Shown here one piece after another: positions 7,659 through 17,069 of a stretch of DNA of 41,312 nt (within the stretch, counting starts at the first letter, position 1; the number at the start of each line of letters is the position of its first letter). The position numbers were made by a program, and so were the translations under genes. The stretch spans positions 1 to 41,312 of the forward strand of contig JABLXV010000038.1 in assembly GCA_013177895.1 (NCBI GenBank). The letters are read 5' to 3'. The notes under the pieces were generated by a model. It was given only the letters and a program-made list of their open reading frames with translations, did no database searches and was not told the origin of the DNA. The stretch comes from Brevinematales bacterium. Lineage in GTDB: Bacteria > Spirochaetota > Brevinematia > Brevinematales > GWF1-51-8.

Positions 7659-10172
7659 ATGCCCAAACGCATTGATAATGTAGAAAACTTTTTACGTGAA
7701 CATACATATTCTCATCATCGCACCGAGTTCGGCGATGTATGGAAGAACTTTTATCAAACAAGATTTAAGGAGGAACATATGGCTGAGAAAAAGGGAGGCC
7801 TGAAGGTCTTTATCTGGGTATTCAGTTTTCTTGTGGTAGTCGGCGTAGGCTGGTTCGCGCTCACCAAGTTCAGCGCGGTTCAGCTGAAAGGTAAAATAGA
7901 CAGCGGCGAAGCGATGCTGGTCTCCATGACTGTCGGGCAGGTGGACGCCAAGAAGGGCGACGCCGCCGAATGGAATCCGCTCTACTCTGACGATACGCTC
8001 CAGATGGGCGATATTGTCCGCACCGGCACTAAATCTTACTGCGAGCTCCAGATGGTCAATAAAGGGATGTTCCGTGTAGAGGGCGATACCGAACTCGTAA
8101 TCGCTTCTCTTATCGGGGATACCGGTAAAATGGACGCGAAGATCAAGCTATCGAAGGGACAGGTCGCTATCAAGCCGAAGAAACTCGGCGAAGGCGAAGT
8201 GTTCCAGGTCGAAACTTCGTCCGCGATAGCCGCCGTCCGCGGTACTACGTTCAGTATCACGGTTGACGATCAGGGTTCGACTAAGGTTGCTGTTTCGGAA
8301 GGTAAGGTCTCGGTGACCCCCAAGATTAACGCTATTAATAACGCCGAGAAGAAAGGGCAAATCAGCAAGGACTCTGTCGCTATGCTGAACGAGGAACTCG
8401 TTAAAGCCGTCGATGTATCTCCCGGCGAAGAAATGGTGATGGATCAGAAGAAAATCAACACGATGGATAAAGCGATCGCGCAGGCTATCGACGAGGTTTC
8501 GAAGGAAAGCGGCCCCATCACCGGTGAAAAGATGATGGCGTCGAAGGCCGAGATTTCCGGCGCGATTGTCACCAAGGCGATGGCCGTCATCGTATCCGAA
8601 GATGATCTGAAGGTTACCCCGCAGGAAATGGTAAATGCTTACAGCATCTCCGCGAGCGTGGTGACCAAGCAGAACCTGACCGAAGAGAGCAAGAAGACTC
8701 TCGAAACGGTCAGCGAGGATAAGATTGTTAAGGATGTCGATCTGTTTGCTAAGATTACGATCGGCGCGACCCCCGCGGGCGCGGAAGTTTATCTGAACGA
8801 CGAATTTATCGGCCTCGCTCCGGTACAGAAACTGATATTAAAAGACAAAACTTACAACCTGATGCTTGTGAAAGAAGGGTATGAAAATTACACTTCGTCT
8901 ATTAACGCCGGCGGAAATATCAATATCGAGATGAAGGTCGAGGCTCAGCCTGTTGCGGTTGTCCCGGAGACCAACGCGGTCAGTCCTGTAGTTACTAACG
9001 AAATAGAAACTGACGTAACCCCCGTGGAACCGGAGAAGCCGGTTGTCGATAAACCGAAGGTGAATAAACCTAAAGTAGATAAGCCCAAAGTGGACAAGCC
9101 TAAGGTAGATAAACCTGTAGTAGATAAGAATCCTGTTATAGAGCCGGACAAGACCCCCATAGTCCAGAAGCCCAAGGCCGGCGATTTGATTTGGAATAAG
9201 CCTACCGGCGTCAGCTTGGGCGCGGGTACGATCAACGACCCGTTGTATTACGACGGTAAAATATTCGCTACGTCGGGAAATAATCTCTATATCCTTTCCA
9301 TCGACGGTACGCTGCTGAAATCGATTGCGATTTCCCCCAACGACCAGACCCTGACCCGTCCCGAGGCCGGTAACGGTCTCATCATGGTAGGTTCCGATAA
9401 GGGTAAGGTATATGCTTATAAGCCTAACGGCGACCTCGCATGGAAGTCCGACTCCGGCAGTCCCGCGTTCCCGTCCGCGTCTCCTGTAGGAAGCGGCGGT
9501 GTGGTCGCGGTGCCGACTATGGACAAGGGCTTGCAGGTATTCGATAAGAACGGTTCGCTGAAGGCGTCGGTCGAGTCGAAAGAAGTCATTTTCTCATCGC
9601 CGATCATCCTGAAGAACGGTACTCTGTTGGTTTACGCCAACGATACCGGCGACGTTATCGGTTACGATATCGCGAGCAAGTCCAAAATTTGGACGCAGGC
9701 GTTCGGTATCAAACGTATCACCTATCCGTTTGTCGGCAGCGACAGCGTGGTGGTCATCCTCGACCGGAGCACCGGCATGCTGATCGGGTTCAACCCCGAG
9801 ACGGGTAAGGAATTGTGGAGGAACACGATTGCCGACCTGAAATCCACCGAGGTCAACCCGGTGTATGACGACGGTTATGTCATCCTTGTGAACGCGAGCA
9901 AGACTACGGTTTACGCGGTCAAAGCGTCGAGCGGTAGCAAGGTGCTCGATAAAGATATCAAGGGCAAGATTTCCGGCAAGCCTTATGTGACTAAGAAAGT
10001 GGTCTATGTCGGGACTGCCGACGGTAAGGTATTCGGCTACGATCTGAATACGAAGAAGGAAGTAGTCAAGTACGCGCCTGAGAGCGATACCGGCGAAGTT
10101 TCTATCATTGTCGCGGACAGCGAGGGTGTTTACTCGGTGAATGAGACGGATATGACTAAGATTCAGAATTAA
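7659..10172 (+). CDS. membrane-anchored FecR-PEGA-beta-propeller protein, probable sigma-factor regulator
   Basis: 837 residues if read from ATG 7659. Order: a 45-residue cytoplasmic tail, one membrane helix (about 49-68), a FecR domain (about 105-225, with the motif SAIAAVRGTTFSI), a long charged linker, a PEGA domain (about 364-431, ATPAGAEVYLNDEFIG), a Lys-Pro-Val repeat region (460-489), and a PQQ-type beta-propeller (about 500-837, repeated GKVYAY, GKELWRN, GKVFGYDL blades). FecR proteins of this layout gate an ECF sigma factor from the periplasm. A second in-frame start, ATG 7779, has a much better site (AAGGAGG) than 7659 and would give 797 residues without the cytoplasmic tail. The 7659 start follows the sigma gene by four bases. 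Start choice is therefore uncertain. Confidence 0.85.
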   Translation: MPKRIDNVENFLREHTYSHHRTEFGDVWKNFYQTRFKEEHMAEKKGGLKVFIWVFSFLVVVGVGWFALTKFSAVQLKGKIDSGEAMLVSMTVGQVDAKKGDAAEWNPLYSDDTLQMGDIVRTGTKSYCELQMVNKGMFRVEGDTELVIASLIGDTGKMDAKIKLSKGQVAIKPKKLGEGEVFQVETSSAIAAVRGTTFSITVDDQGSTKVAVSEGKVSVTPKINAINNAEKKGQISKDSVAMLNEELVKAVDVSPGEEMVMDQKKINTMDKAIAQAIDEVSKESGPITGEKMMASKAEISGAIVTKAMAVIVSEDDLKVTPQEMVNAYSISASVVTKQNLTEESKKTLETVSEDKIVKDVDLFAKITIGATPAGAEVYLNDEFIGLAPVQKLILKDKTYNLMLVKEGYENYTSSINAGGNINIEMKVEAQPVAVVPETNAVSPVVTNEIETDVTPVEPEKPVVDKPKVNKPKVDKPKVDKPKVDKPVVDKNPVIEPDKTPIVQKPKAGDLIWNKPTGVSLGAGTINDPLYYDGKIFATSGNNLYILSIDGTLLKSIAISPNDQTLTRPEAGNGLIMVGSDKGKVYAYKPNGDLAWKSDSGSPAFPSASPVGSGGVVAVPTMDKGLQVFDKNGSLKASVESKEVIFSSPIILKNGTLLVYANDTGDVIGYDIASKSKIWTQAFGIKRITYPFVGSDSVVVILDRSTGMLIGFNPETGKELWRNTIADLKSTEVNPVYDDGYVILVNASKTTVYAVKASSGSKVLDKDIKGKISGKPYVTKKVVYVGTADGKVFGYDLNTKKEVVKYAPESDTGEVSIIVADSEGVYSVNETDMTKIQN
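9036..9125 (+). repeat. six 15-bp tandem repeats coding for KP(K/V)V(D/N)
   Basis: Six consecutive 15-base units (for example AAACCTAAAGTAGAT and AAGCCCAAAGTGGAC) code for K-P-K-V-D style pentapeptides, residues 460-489 of the FecR protein. The units differ at synonymous positions, so they are old or under protein-level selection. The likely role is an extended, positively charged spacer between the PEGA and propeller domains, perhaps crossing peptidoglycan. Confidence 0.9.
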
Positions 10173-10189
10173 GCTCACGAGAATAGCGA

Positions 10190-10217
10190 AACGCCCGGTC
10201 TTAGGATCGGGCGTTTT
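10190..10217 (+). terminator. intrinsic terminator after the FecR-propeller gene
   Basis: AACGCCCG (10190-10197) pairs with CGGGCGTT (10207-10214), extended inward by a few pairs around a TTAG loop, and is followed by a run of T residues. It closes the sigma/FecR operon and means the TPR gene downstream needs its own promoter. Confidence 0.92.
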
Positions 10218-10388
10218 TTATTGCCAAATCGGCGATTCATTCTTATAATAATTCGTTATGGGGAATGGTGGCATGCAGATTGTCATTGCCTGTCCGTATT
10301 GCGGAAGGCAGGATTTGCGAAGCAATTTATGCAAATCTCTAATGAACGAACAGATATTTTTATTTCGGATATTTTTACGGAGACGCCT

Positions 10389-11132
10389 ATGAAACCTGGG
10401 ACGATGGGTTATTGGATATTCACGGGACTGCTGGCGGTTCTGGTCGGATTTGTGGGATTCGGCATCGGGAGCTATAATTGCCCGATCAACCGGATGATCC
10501 GGAAGGCGCAGGCGCTTGCCGCGAAGCCCGATGTCGAGAGCAAGAAAAACTCCATCGAGGCGCTCAACGAGGCGAGGGAGTTTATCGATGTGGCGATGGA
10601 GAATCTGAAGATAGAGGAGTCCCGCCAGATGTTCGCGCTCGCGCTCGGCGAAATGCTGATGAAGAGCGACATGTGGCTCGAGGCGATCAGGTACCTCGAT
10701 ATCGCGTATTCCATTCTCCCCGGCGATTATTCGATCAATTACGACATCGCGTTCTGTTATATGCGGATGTACCAGTTCGCCACCGATACGCAGAAGAAGG
10801 AGGACTATTACCAGAAGACCCTTCATCACGGCACGGTCGCGTACGGACTCCGCCCCGACAACCCGAATATCAACTACCTGATGGGTGTCCTGAAATTCGA
10901 TAAGGGCGACCTTAAAGGCGCGCTGCGGAATTTTCTTGTGATACTCGCGAAATACCCCGACGATGTGGATACCCTGCTGGCCGCCGCCCGGATTTACTTC
11001 GAGACCGGGGATTACACGAAGGCGCAGAAAATATACATCAAGCTGGAAAGTATCCTGCCGGAAGGCCATCCCAAACTGAAACTGGTCGAGCAGAATATGC
11101 AGAACCTCAGCGGGAGTATGGCGAATGAGTGA
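10389..11132 (+). CDS. membrane-anchored TPR protein
   Basis: 247 residues from ATG 10389, which has a CGGAGA site. An upstream in-frame ATG (10221) lies against the terminator and gives a non-protein-like leader, so I reject it. One N-terminal helix (about residues 8-28, WIFTGLLAVLVGFVGFGIG) anchors it. The rest is helical and matches tetratricopeptide spacing: EAREFIDVAMENLKIEESRQ, EMLMKSDMWLEAIRYLDIAY, IAFCYMRMYQFA, LMGVLKFDKGDLKGALRNFL, AARIYFETGDYTKAQKIYIK. TPR units bind partner proteins; no specific role is visible. It overlaps dprA by eight bases. Confidence 0.8.
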   Translation: MKPGTMGYWIFTGLLAVLVGFVGFGIGSYNCPINRMIRKAQALAAKPDVESKKNSIEALNEAREFIDVAMENLKIEESRQMFALALGEMLMKSDMWLEAIRYLDIAYSILPGDYSINYDIAFCYMRMYQFATDTQKKEDYYQKTLHHGTVAYGLRPDNPNINYLMGVLKFDKGDLKGALRNFLVILAKYPDDVDTLLAAARIYFETGDYTKAQKIYIKLESILPEGHPKLKLVEQNMQNLSGSMANE

Positions 11133-12204
11133 ACTGGCATACTATGCCGCGTTGAGTTCCAACGACCTGATCGGGCCGAAGCGTTATGCTAAAATTATGG
11201 ACGAGTTCGGCGGCTTGAAACCGTTCTTCGATCTCCCCGCCGGCGAGCAGATGGGTTTCCTCGGGATAAAGAGCGAGGACGCCCCCGCGCGTTTCGAGCG
11301 GATGCCCGAATCGGGGGAGAAGGTGCTCGCCGATTGCGCGAAAAAGGGCATCCGCATAGTCACTATCGCCGATAACGAATACCCCGCGCCCCTGAAAACA
11401 ATCGCCGACCCGCCGTATATCCTCTACTATTACGGGGAGTTTAATCTCTCCATCCCGCTGGTCGCCGTCGTCGGTACCCGCGAACCCTCGGCGGAAGCGT
11501 TGAATATCAACCGTTACTTCGTGTCGGAACTGGTCAATTATAATATAGGGATAGTCAGCGGGATGGCGCGCGGGCATGATACCGCCGCGCACGAGGCTGT
11601 TATCGAGAATAACGGTTACACGATCGCGGTGCTCGCGTGCGGAGTGGATATCGTCTATCCCACGTCGAACCGCGAACTCTACCGAACCCTGCGGGAGAGC
11701 GGGACGATTGTCTCGGAGTATCCGCCGGGAGTGCGCCCCGATAAATGGCGGTTCCCGTTACGCAACCGTATCATCAGCGGGCTCGCGAATATCGTACTGA
11801 TCGTGCAGGCTCCGGTAAACTCCGGCGCGCTGATTACCGCGAAGTACGCGGAAGCCCAGGGGCGCGACGTGTACGCGGTGCCGGGTAACCCGATGGATAT
11901 CCGTTACGGCGGCACCAATCAGCTCATCCAGCGCGGCGCGAAGGTGGCGCTCAGCCCGGAGGAGATCGTGCTCGACCTCACCGGGACGAAACACCCGTCA
12001 GTACGCCGGAAGGTGTCCGAAATGCCCGCGCTCGAACCGGACGAGATGCAGGTGATCGATATCCTCGTAAGCGAGACGCATATCGACGAGATTGCCGGGA
12101 TGACGAAGATTCCCATAGGGGATTTGAACGCGTTGCTGACACGGCTCGAACTGAAGGGAATCGTTCTCCAGTACCCGGGCCGCTTTTATATCAGGAACCT
12201 CTGA
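11125..12204 (+). CDS. dprA: DNA processing protein DprA
   Basis: 359 residues. DprA binds incoming single-stranded DNA in natural transformation and loads RecA. Order: an N-terminal HhH/SAM-like segment (about 1-70), the Rossmann-fold core (about 85-290: VAVVGTREPS, GIVSGMARGHDTAAHEAV, GALITAKYAEAQGRDVYAVPG, GGTNQLIQRGAKV), and a C-terminal winged-helix-like region (about 305-359, IDEIAGMTKIPIGDLNALLT). All conserved parts are present. Its start lies inside the TPR gene and its stop overlaps the next start (TGATG), so translation is coupled through the operon. Many bacteria keep dprA without being known to be competent. Confidence 0.95.
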   Translation: MSELAYYAALSSNDLIGPKRYAKIMDEFGGLKPFFDLPAGEQMGFLGIKSEDAPARFERMPESGEKVLADCAKKGIRIVTIADNEYPAPLKTIADPPYILYYYGEFNLSIPLVAVVGTREPSAEALNINRYFVSELVNYNIGIVSGMARGHDTAAHEAVIENNGYTIAVLACGVDIVYPTSNRELYRTLRESGTIVSEYPPGVRPDKWRFPLRNRIISGLANIVLIVQAPVNSGALITAKYAEAQGRDVYAVPGNPMDIRYGGTNQLIQRGAKVALSPEEIVLDLTGTKHPSVRRKVSEMPALEPDEMQVIDILVSETHIDEIAGMTKIPIGDLNALLTRLELKGIVLQYPGRFYIRNL

Positions 12205-13118
12205 TGACGGAATGGATTATTCTTTCTATCGCCGCTTTTATTACTGCGCTTATCCTTATTATCAATCTGACGGATTTTTGGATGAAGCCCCCGGTATGCC
12301 CGGCGCGTTCGTTCTGCCCGGATATCGTGATAACATCGAAGGGTAACCGTACCGCCGCGCTTCTGCTGCACGAGTACCACGGTACGCCCGAGTCGATGCG
12401 TTACCAGGGCGAGGCGCTCGCGAAACGGGGGATGGATATCTACATCCCCGCGATGCCCGGCGCGTCCGATACGCTTGACGACCTGCGGAAACTCTGCCCG
12501 CCGGATTTCCGGCTCTGGTACGCATTTATCCATGATTATTATAACGATCTCGCGGCGAAGTACGACTGTATCCTGCCGGTCGGCGCGTCGATAGGCGGAA
12601 GCCTCGCGCTCAGGCTCGCGGCGGAGGTGAATCCTCAGCCCCGCGCGGTCGTGACTCTCGCCTCCCCGGTGGTGATTACCGGTAAACATTTCCGTAAACG
12701 CCTCCTGCGTAATACGATGCTCCGGTTTTCGGGAGTGCTCGCCCTGTTCGGGAACGAGGTAAAGACGCGCGGGATGTCTCCCGAGGCGCGCAGGATGGTG
12801 GATTACCACGGTATCGACGGGGTTCTTTTCCCGAAGTCGGTGCATAGCCAGAAAATCGGCCTGCGCGGTGTGCGGAAGGCGCTGCGCGGCGTAAAATGCC
12901 CGGTGCTGGCGTTCCACGCCGAAGGGGACGCGACCGTCGGGACGGAGAATATCGACCGGATCGCGCGCGGGGTATCGTCGGCGATAGTCGTCCGAAAGCG
13001 GCTCGACCTCTCAGGCGACACGGTCAGCCACCGCCACCGTCTCGCGTCGCACACTCTCGTACGCGCGGAAATCGCCCGATGGATCGCCGGGTTCCTCGAC
13101 CTGACGGAGGCGAAATGA
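12204..13118 (+). CDS. alpha/beta hydrolase, carboxylesterase-like
   Basis: 304 residues with an N-terminal membrane or signal helix (about 4-25, IILSIAAFITALILIINL). The hydrolase fold follows: LLLHEYHGTPESMR (oxyanion region), the nucleophile elbow VGASIGGS with Ser in GxSxGG, a likely acid in HAEGDATVG, and a catalytic His in the ASHTLVRAEIARWI segment. This most resembles monoacylglycerol-lipase/Est30-type esterases, with an inserted cap in the middle. The substrate is unknown. It overlaps dprA by one base and the next gene by four (ATGA). Confidence 0.8.
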   Translation: MTEWIILSIAAFITALILIINLTDFWMKPPVCPARSFCPDIVITSKGNRTAALLLHEYHGTPESMRYQGEALAKRGMDIYIPAMPGASDTLDDLRKLCPPDFRLWYAFIHDYYNDLAAKYDCILPVGASIGGSLALRLAAEVNPQPRAVVTLASPVVITGKHFRKRLLRNTMLRFSGVLALFGNEVKTRGMSPEARRMVDYHGIDGVLFPKSVHSQKIGLRGVRKALRGVKCPVLAFHAEGDATVGTENIDRIARGVSSAIVVRKRLDLSGDTVSHRHRLASHTLVRAEIARWIAGFLDLTEAK

Positions 13119-15280
13119 GCACCGCGTCGCTTACCCTTATTATCGCCGGGGCGATCATCCTGGGACTGGCCATCGATATTATCCTCCGCGGGACACGCAA
13201 GCTCAATATCGCGGCGTCCGTGTTCCTCGGGCTGACCGCGCTGGTGGTCGCGAGCGAGGGAATCAAGGGATACCTGCTGTCGGTCGCGCGAGCCGGGCTT
13301 GCGTCCGCGATCATCCGCGCGGAGTTCGCGTTCATTATCCTGCTCGCCTCGTCGTTCTACTTATTCACCAACCATTTCCCGCGCGGGGAGTACTGGAAGA
13401 CCAAACGGGGCTTCATGTACTCGCTGATCGCGGTAGCGGCGGTGTTCGTTATCATTTCCATGCTGGGGCTGGATAGGTCGTCCACCAGCTATATCATGGT
13501 GTTCGACAACGGGCAATATGTCCCGGAAGTCCTGATCGATTATAATCTCCTGCATTATATCATCGCCGCGGGCATTGTGGGAATAGTGCTCTATTCGTTG
13601 TACCTGATACTCGCGAAGATAAAACGGGTACGCCTGATGTACCAGAAGCAGCAAATCCGTTATTTCCTGACCGCGTCGGTAACATTCGGTTTTATCTGGT
13701 TCCTGACCCTGCTGTTCCGGAACGAACTTCCGCCGACGGTAAAATATATCATGATCGCGGCGGGCAGCGTGGTATTCGCGTCGGTAACATTCTATACGAT
13801 AGTGGTATACCGTTTCGGCAGCCTGCGGAAAACGGTATCGCGTCTGGCCTCCGAATTCGCGGTATCGCTGATCCTGATCGTCCCCGTGGCGGCGGTGCTG
13901 TTCATGGTGCGGAGCTGGATCAACGACCTATCGCCCGCGCTTTTCTTCCTGCTGATAACACCCTCGATCGCGGTCATCTTCCGGATCGTCGAGCTCGCGT
14001 ACCTGCTGATTCGGCAGATACTCGGGGGCGATACCGGCGGGACTGATGTCACCGAGCGGATTATCAACCGGTTATGGAACGCGCGGAATTATGAGGAGCT
14101 CGCGTTCAGGACGGTGACCCTGCTCGAGGAACTGATCGAGTGCGGTAACGCCGATTTCCTGATCTACGACGCGAAGGAGAAGGCGTTCAGGGTGCAATTC
14201 TCCTCGATGAACAATGATTACACGGTGCCGGGGGACGACCCGTTATTCCAGCAGTTCGAGAAGGACGCGGAGTTTTATCACCGCGATATGGTGAATATCG
14301 ACCCGCGTTACCACGCCATCAAGGACAACGCGGAAAAGTATTTCGCCGGCCACCGTTTCCAGATACTGATTCCCATTTTCTTCGAGAGCGAAATCCCCGC
14401 GCTGATCCATATTTCGCAGAAGCTGGACGAGAACTCATACACCAATCCCGAACTCGGGATGATCCGTAAGATCGGAAAGATTGTTACGATTGCGATGAAT
14501 AATATGATACTCTTCCAGAAGGAGGAGAACGCCAAATCGACGCTCCGCGACCTCAATCTCGCGATGCAGATACAGGAGTCCGTATTCCAGCACGATATTC
14601 CCAAGTTCGCCAAGATGGACGTGTATATGTTCCAGCAGCCCGCGAAGTGGGTGAGCGGCGATTATTATATGGTCGAGAAAACTCCCGACGAGGGCGCGGG
14701 TATGATTATCGCGGACGTATCCGGCAAGGGGATTCCCGCGGCGCTGGTCGCGATGCTGATTCATACGGTCGTGAAGACGCAGGAGTTTACCAGAACGTCG
14801 GTGGGCTCCATCGTTAAAAAGATCAACGAAGTGATGACGCAGAATCAGAGCATGTCGGGGTTTACCCGCATCTCGTCGTTCGCGACATTGTTCTGCGGGT
14901 ATATCGACTGCGGGAGCAACACCCTCTATTATAATAACGCCGGGCATATGCCGATGCTGATTTTCGACCGCGCGAAATCCCGTTTCGAATACCTCCCGCC
15001 CAATTCCAAACCGGTGGGGTTATTCCCGGAATTCGAGTACCCGACCGCGGTAAAGAAACTCGCCCGCAACCGGATACTGACGCTCTTCTCGGACGGGATC
15101 ACCGAGGCGATCAACCTGAAGGACGAGGAGTTCGGGCAGGAGCGCCTTGAGGCGGTGATTAGCGAGAACGAGGGGAAGGCCGCGCGGGAGATCGCGACAA
15201 GGATTATCGACGAAGTGACCCGTTTTACCCAGGGACGGGAGCAGTTCGACGATATCACTTTAATCGTTATTAAGTTGTAA
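13115..15280 (+). CDS. 7TM-GAF-PP2C (SpoIIE-type) serine phosphatase
   Basis: 721 residues from ATG 13115 (ATGA overlap with the hydrolase stop; CGGAGG upstream). An earlier in-frame ATG lies inside the hydrolase gene and yields an Arg-rich, non-protein-like leader. The N-terminal ~310 residues hold about eight hydrophobic segments, a 7TM-sensor-like module. A GAF-like domain follows (about 325-470), then a helical linker (FQKEENAKSTLRDLNLAMQI) and a PP2C/SpoIIE catalytic domain (about 490-721). Metal-binding motifs are intact: WVSGDYYM, IIADVSGKGIPAAL, YYNNAGHMPML, LFSDGITEAI, QFDDITLIVI. Such proteins dephosphorylate anti-sigma-factor antagonists in partner-switching pathways. No antagonist or anti-sigma kinase gene lies nearby. 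Confidence 0.9.
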   Translation: MSTASLTLIIAGAIILGLAIDIILRGTRKLNIAASVFLGLTALVVASEGIKGYLLSVARAGLASAIIRAEFAFIILLASSFYLFTNHFPRGEYWKTKRGFMYSLIAVAAVFVIISMLGLDRSSTSYIMVFDNGQYVPEVLIDYNLLHYIIAAGIVGIVLYSLYLILAKIKRVRLMYQKQQIRYFLTASVTFGFIWFLTLLFRNELPPTVKYIMIAAGSVVFASVTFYTIVVYRFGSLRKTVSRLASEFAVSLILIVPVAAVLFMVRSWINDLSPALFFLLITPSIAVIFRIVELAYLLIRQILGGDTGGTDVTERIINRLWNARNYEELAFRTVTLLEELIECGNADFLIYDAKEKAFRVQFSSMNNDYTVPGDDPLFQQFEKDAEFYHRDMVNIDPRYHAIKDNAEKYFAGHRFQILIPIFFESEIPALIHISQKLDENSYTNPELGMIRKIGKIVTIAMNNMILFQKEENAKSTLRDLNLAMQIQESVFQHDIPKFAKMDVYMFQQPAKWVSGDYYMVEKTPDEGAGMIIADVSGKGIPAALVAMLIHTVVKTQEFTRTSVGSIVKKINEVMTQNQSMSGFTRISSFATLFCGYIDCGSNTLYYNNAGHMPMLIFDRAKSRFEYLPPNSKPVGLFPEFEYPTAVKKLARNRILTLFSDGITEAINLKDEEFGQERLEAVISENEGKAAREIATRIIDEVTRFTQGREQFDDITLIVIKL

Positions 15281-15355
15281 AACGCCGATTCCGATGGTAA
15301 TATGTTATAGGGACTGAAAAAGTCTGATAATAATATATTATAGAAAGGGCGGGAA

Positions 15356-17023
15356 ATGCGTACCATAACGGGATTCGTTTTTTCAGTGATACTCCTCGCG
15401 GGGTTGTCGGCGTGCCAGAATAAACCTGTGATGAGCGAGTCGTTAGCGGAGATAATCAAACCCCCGTCGATATCCTGCGGTATCAGCGGGACGACGAATA
15501 ATGTAGAGACCGTTGTCGCGCTGTCGGTGCGTGTGATGGATACGAATTTTACCGGATTTACGGTAGAATTAACCAATCTTAATTATCAACCCTCCCCCGA
15601 ACTGTCGGACAATTTTACCGTCAGCGGCAGCCGTTTTATCCTGAAAAATAAAGAGATGATCAATACCAACTCCGTTTTCTATTTTTATTTTACGAGCGTC
15701 TATTCGCAGAAGTCCGGTATCGGAGTGCATCTTACCGGTTTGGACGGCGTCGAGACTGCGGTAACGAATTATACCCTGTACTGGATGACCAAAGATTGGA
15801 GTTCCGGCAAGGCGTTCGGGTATGTGGCCGACGGGGCCGAGTTACAGGTGGGGGATAATCTCCCGGTCGAGTCCCTGGGCGCGGCCAACACTATCCCGAT
15901 GATGGCTTATTTACAGACCGGATACCCGTCCGCCGCGTATATGGACGCCGTACTGATCGCGGAAAATACCACGAACAGTAACCGGACCGCGATCGCGGAG
16001 TTTAAGAACCTGAAGGTATTCGGCAACCGCGCGCAGTTCGGGTGGAATATCACCAACGGCGGGCTCGCAATCGGCGAGTATTACCTCTATATGAAGTACG
16101 ATGTTCTCGACGGGGCTTATTCGCCTATCGGGGAGTACGGGATTTACTGGAACGGCAAACAATCCGTCCTCGCGGTTACCGATGTTTATGTGCCGTATGT
16201 GCCCGAGCCGGAGCCGGAGGTAGTGACGCAGGCTATACCGGCGGTGGAATCCCTGATGATGCTCGGAGATAACGGGGAAGTGGTTACCGTGCGGGAGAAC
16301 GAATTCCCGACGCTGACGGCGCTTTTGAAATCCTCGCTTCCCGGCGCGGCGTCGGCCGACGCGGCGGTGATGATCGAAAGCCTCGCCGACGGAAAACAGA
16401 CCCGGCTCACGCAGTTCGAGGGATTGCCCATGATCGATGACCGGACGGTGTTCTACTGGAAATTTATCCCGAAAGATATCGCGATCGGCGGGTATTATTT
16501 CCTGATCGACTATATTATTTATGACGTCAGCGGTAATTCCCTGACGAACTTTACCGGCTACTGGAATGATAAGCTCAGCCACTGCAAGGTGCTGTGGGTT
16601 ACTCCCGAGCAGGAACCCGAACCCGAGACCAACCCCGCGCCCGTTGCGGCTGTTAAACCCGCGATTACCGGGCTGAAAATTATCCTGAAAGTGGAGAACA
16701 ACGAATGGATAGTCGACCTCGGGAGCATCAAGAGCGCGAAGGTGAATACGGTTCTCGAGACCGGGACGAACGCCGCATACGCGAATCTTTCCCTCGCGGC
16801 GGTGAATAAAAGCTCCGGCGGGGAGATTCTTGTTTCGTCCATCAAGGGCCTCGAATTCTTCGACGGGAGAATCCAGTACGGCTGGAACCTTCAATCGCCG
16901 CAGATCAAGCAGAAGGGCGAATTCTATATCCTCGTGCGCTACGAACTCCTTGACGCGGATATGAATCCTATCCAGACTATCGAGAAGTACTGGAACGAGA
17001 AATCGAGCATTATTTTAAACTAA
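15356..17023 (+). CDS. repeat-containing lipoprotein of unknown function
   Basis: 555 residues. A signal peptide ends in the lipobox AGLSAC with Cys20, so it is lipid-anchored, probably to the outer membrane. The mature part has one partial and three clear repeats of about 120-150 residues, each ending in a Y-W-(N/M)-x-K motif (YTLYWMTKDW, YGIYWNGKQS, FTGYWNDKLS, EKYWNEKSS) preceded by GEYYLYMKYD/GGYYFLIDYI/GEFYILVRYE. Each repeat also has a GW or YWKF strand. The repeats are joined by acidic Pro-Glu linkers (EPEPEVV, EPEPETNPAP). The fold looks like beta-sandwich modules; I do not recognise a family. Confidence 0.75.
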   Translation: MRTITGFVFSVILLAGLSACQNKPVMSESLAEIIKPPSISCGISGTTNNVETVVALSVRVMDTNFTGFTVELTNLNYQPSPELSDNFTVSGSRFILKNKEMINTNSVFYFYFTSVYSQKSGIGVHLTGLDGVETAVTNYTLYWMTKDWSSGKAFGYVADGAELQVGDNLPVESLGAANTIPMMAYLQTGYPSAAYMDAVLIAENTTNSNRTAIAEFKNLKVFGNRAQFGWNITNGGLAIGEYYLYMKYDVLDGAYSPIGEYGIYWNGKQSVLAVTDVYVPYVPEPEPEVVTQAIPAVESLMMLGDNGEVVTVRENEFPTLTALLKSSLPGAASADAAVMIESLADGKQTRLTQFEGLPMIDDRTVFYWKFIPKDIAIGGYYFLIDYIIYDVSGNSLTNFTGYWNDKLSHCKVLWVTPEQEPEPETNPAPVAAVKPAITGLKIILKVENNEWIVDLGSIKSAKVNTVLETGTNAAYANLSLAAVNKSSGGEILVSSIKGLEFFDGRIQYGWNLQSPQIKQKGEFYILVRYELLDADMNPIQTIEKYWNEKSSIILN

Positions 17024-17069
17024 GCCGCTCCAATTTTGCCGAAATCCTATAAATATAGTAATATTACCC

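Noticed and set aside
12896-13114. 73-codon N-terminal extension of the PP2C protein
   Set aside because: Lies inside the hydrolase gene, is Arg/Pro-rich, and ATG 13115 has CGGAGG and the operon-style ATGA overlap.
15911-16894. 327-codon minus-strand frame
   Set aside because: Antisense to the repeat lipoprotein; periodicity mirrors the sense repeats.
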